NCBI GenBank assembly: GCA_016935595.1
Contig: JAFGQQ010000080.1
Span: 1 to 6,300, forward strand
Source of the DNA: Bacteroidales bacterium
GTDB taxonomy: Bacteria; Bacteroidota; Bacteroidia; Bacteroidales; UBA10428
DNA: 6,300 bases
Reading direction: 5' to 3'
The position numbers were made by a program, and so were the translations under genes. Below, piece by piece: positions 5,602-6,300 of this stretch. Each line of letters starts with the position of its first letter. The stretch's first letter is position 1. The notes under the pieces were generated by a model. The model ran no database searches. It saw only the letters and a list, made by a program, of their open reading frames with translations, and was not told the origin of the DNA.

Positions 5602-6300
5602 TTAAATTCTGATTTCTATACCTTTGTCTTTCAAATACTTTTTTAGATCGGGTATAGCAATTTCTCTAAAATGAAAGATACTGGCTGCCAGACCAGCATC
5701 TGCCTTACCAGCAGTAAATACTTCGGCAAAATGTTCCATAGTACCGGCACCACCGGAAGCAATTACAGGTATGGAAAGCTTATCAGATAAATCGGCTAAT
5801 GCGTTATATGCAAAACCATCTTTTGTGCCATCATGATTCATTGAAGTAAATAATATTTCCCCCGCTCCTCTTTCTTCAACTTCTTTGGCCCAGGTATATA
5901 ATCTTTTATTTGTAGGGATTCTTCCTCCATTAATATATACTATCCAATTATCTCCTTCCAATTTTGCGTCAATAGCAACAACACAAAACTGGCTGCCAAA
6001 ATTTTGTGCAATACCATTTACTAAATTGGGATTTCTAACAGCAGAAGAATTAATAGATATTTTATCGGCACCGGCACTTAATAAAATTTCAGCATCTTTA
6101 AGTTCACTAATTCCACCACCAACAGTAAAAGGAATATTTAAATTTTGAGCTATTCGTCTAACTAAATCTGCAAATGTCTTACGTTCTTCATGCGAAGCAG
6201 TAATATCAAGATATACAAGTTCGTCGGCGCCTTGTTCAGCATACAAAGCTCCTAATTCAACCGGATCGCCAACATTTCGTATATTAATAAAATTAACTCC
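5602..6300 (-). CDS. hisF: Imidazole glycerol phosphate synthase cyclase subunit HisF (N-terminus off the window)
   Basis: With HisH, uses ammonia and PRFAR to make imidazole glycerol phosphate and AICAR (histidine biosynthesis; AICAR feeds purine synthesis). The frame is open to the right edge: the bases before 6246 translate as [20 protein letters not shown], standard HisF, so the TTG at 6246 is internal. 232 residues are visible. Alignment with the Thermotoga maritima enzyme puts the first visible residue at 20, so about 19 residues are missing, including catalytic Asp11. Catalytic Asp130 is present (VVAIDAK, visible residue 111), as are Asp176 in the NHDGT loop (visible 157), the FTVGGGI strand (58-64), [10 protein letters not shown] (144-153), and the C-terminal phosphate site IASGGAG (180-186). 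[10 protein letters not shown] (31-40) is the conserved early loop. The (beta-alpha)8 barrel looks intact. Further his genes such as hisA/hisH are expected just beyond the edge. Confidence 0.97.
   Translation of the reverse strand, partial: GVNFINIRNVGDPVELGALYAEQGADELVYLDITASHEERKTFADLVRRIAQNLNIPFTVGGGISELKDAEILLSAGADKISINSSAVRNPNLVNGIAQNFGSQFCVVAIDAKLEGDNWIVYINGGRIPTNKRLYTWAKEVEERGAGEILFTSMNHDGTKDGFAYNALADLSDKLSIPVIASGGAGTMEHFAEVFTAGKADAGLAASIFHFREIAIPDLKKYLKDKGIEIRI

Noticed and set aside
5885..6148. Plus-strand ORF of 87 codons across hisF
   Set aside because: It is antisense to highly conserved HisF sequence; hisF is certain, so this is a shadow frame.
6244..6246. TTG at 6246 (- strand) as the hisF start
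   Set aside because: The frame continues upstream to the window edge with standard HisF sequence ([12 protein letters not shown]), so this Leu codon is internal.

Overview
The window reads as an ordinary chromosomal stretch of a Bacteroidota bacterium, probably an uncultured or marine lineage. The evidence is strongly AT-rich DNA (by eye under one third G+C), no Shine-Dalgarno sequences before the starts, one TAnnTTTG-type -7 element, and several typical Bacteroidota protein architectures: an HU-like domain on a membrane anchor, a TonB-like protein with the YKGP...YKCEGGG signature, and a coiled-coil/SPOR envelope protein. No mobile element, CRISPR array, rRNA or tRNA gene is visible.

Layout. 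Positions 1-1351 (+) hold the end of zwf (glucose-6-phosphate dehydrogenase, 5' part off the left edge) and a complete pgl (6-phosphogluconolactonase). These are consecutive steps of the oxidative pentose phosphate pathway. Positions 1453-2223 (+) encode a membrane protein with a cytoplasmic HU/IHF-like domain, one transmembrane helix and a periplasmic LysM domain. Convergent to it, at 2289-3035 (-), is a TonB-like, N-terminally anchored periplasmic protein. An AT-rich gap follows (3036-3310), with a weak hint of a decayed reading frame on the + strand. A small protein with a very acidic tail lies at 3311-3637 (-). A 401-base, gene-free, divergent intergenic region leads to a secreted protein with an E/R-rich helix and a C-terminal SPOR-like domain (ATG at 4039, end 5220, +). 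A good hairpin terminator at 5257-5290 separates it from the convergent histidine genes: hisE (5282-5584, -) and hisF (5602 to the right edge, -, N-terminus off the window).

How the parts relate. zwf-pgl and hisF-hisE are two housekeeping segments. Between them lie envelope-related genes: two proteins with predicted peptidoglycan-binding domains (LysM and SPOR-like) and one TonB-like protein. The most interesting item is the HU-TM-LysM protein, whose architecture could physically link DNA to the cell wall. The hisE gene has no hisI domain and no hisI gene between it and hisF, so the cyclohydrolase must be encoded elsewhere. I see no convincing novel multi-gene system here.
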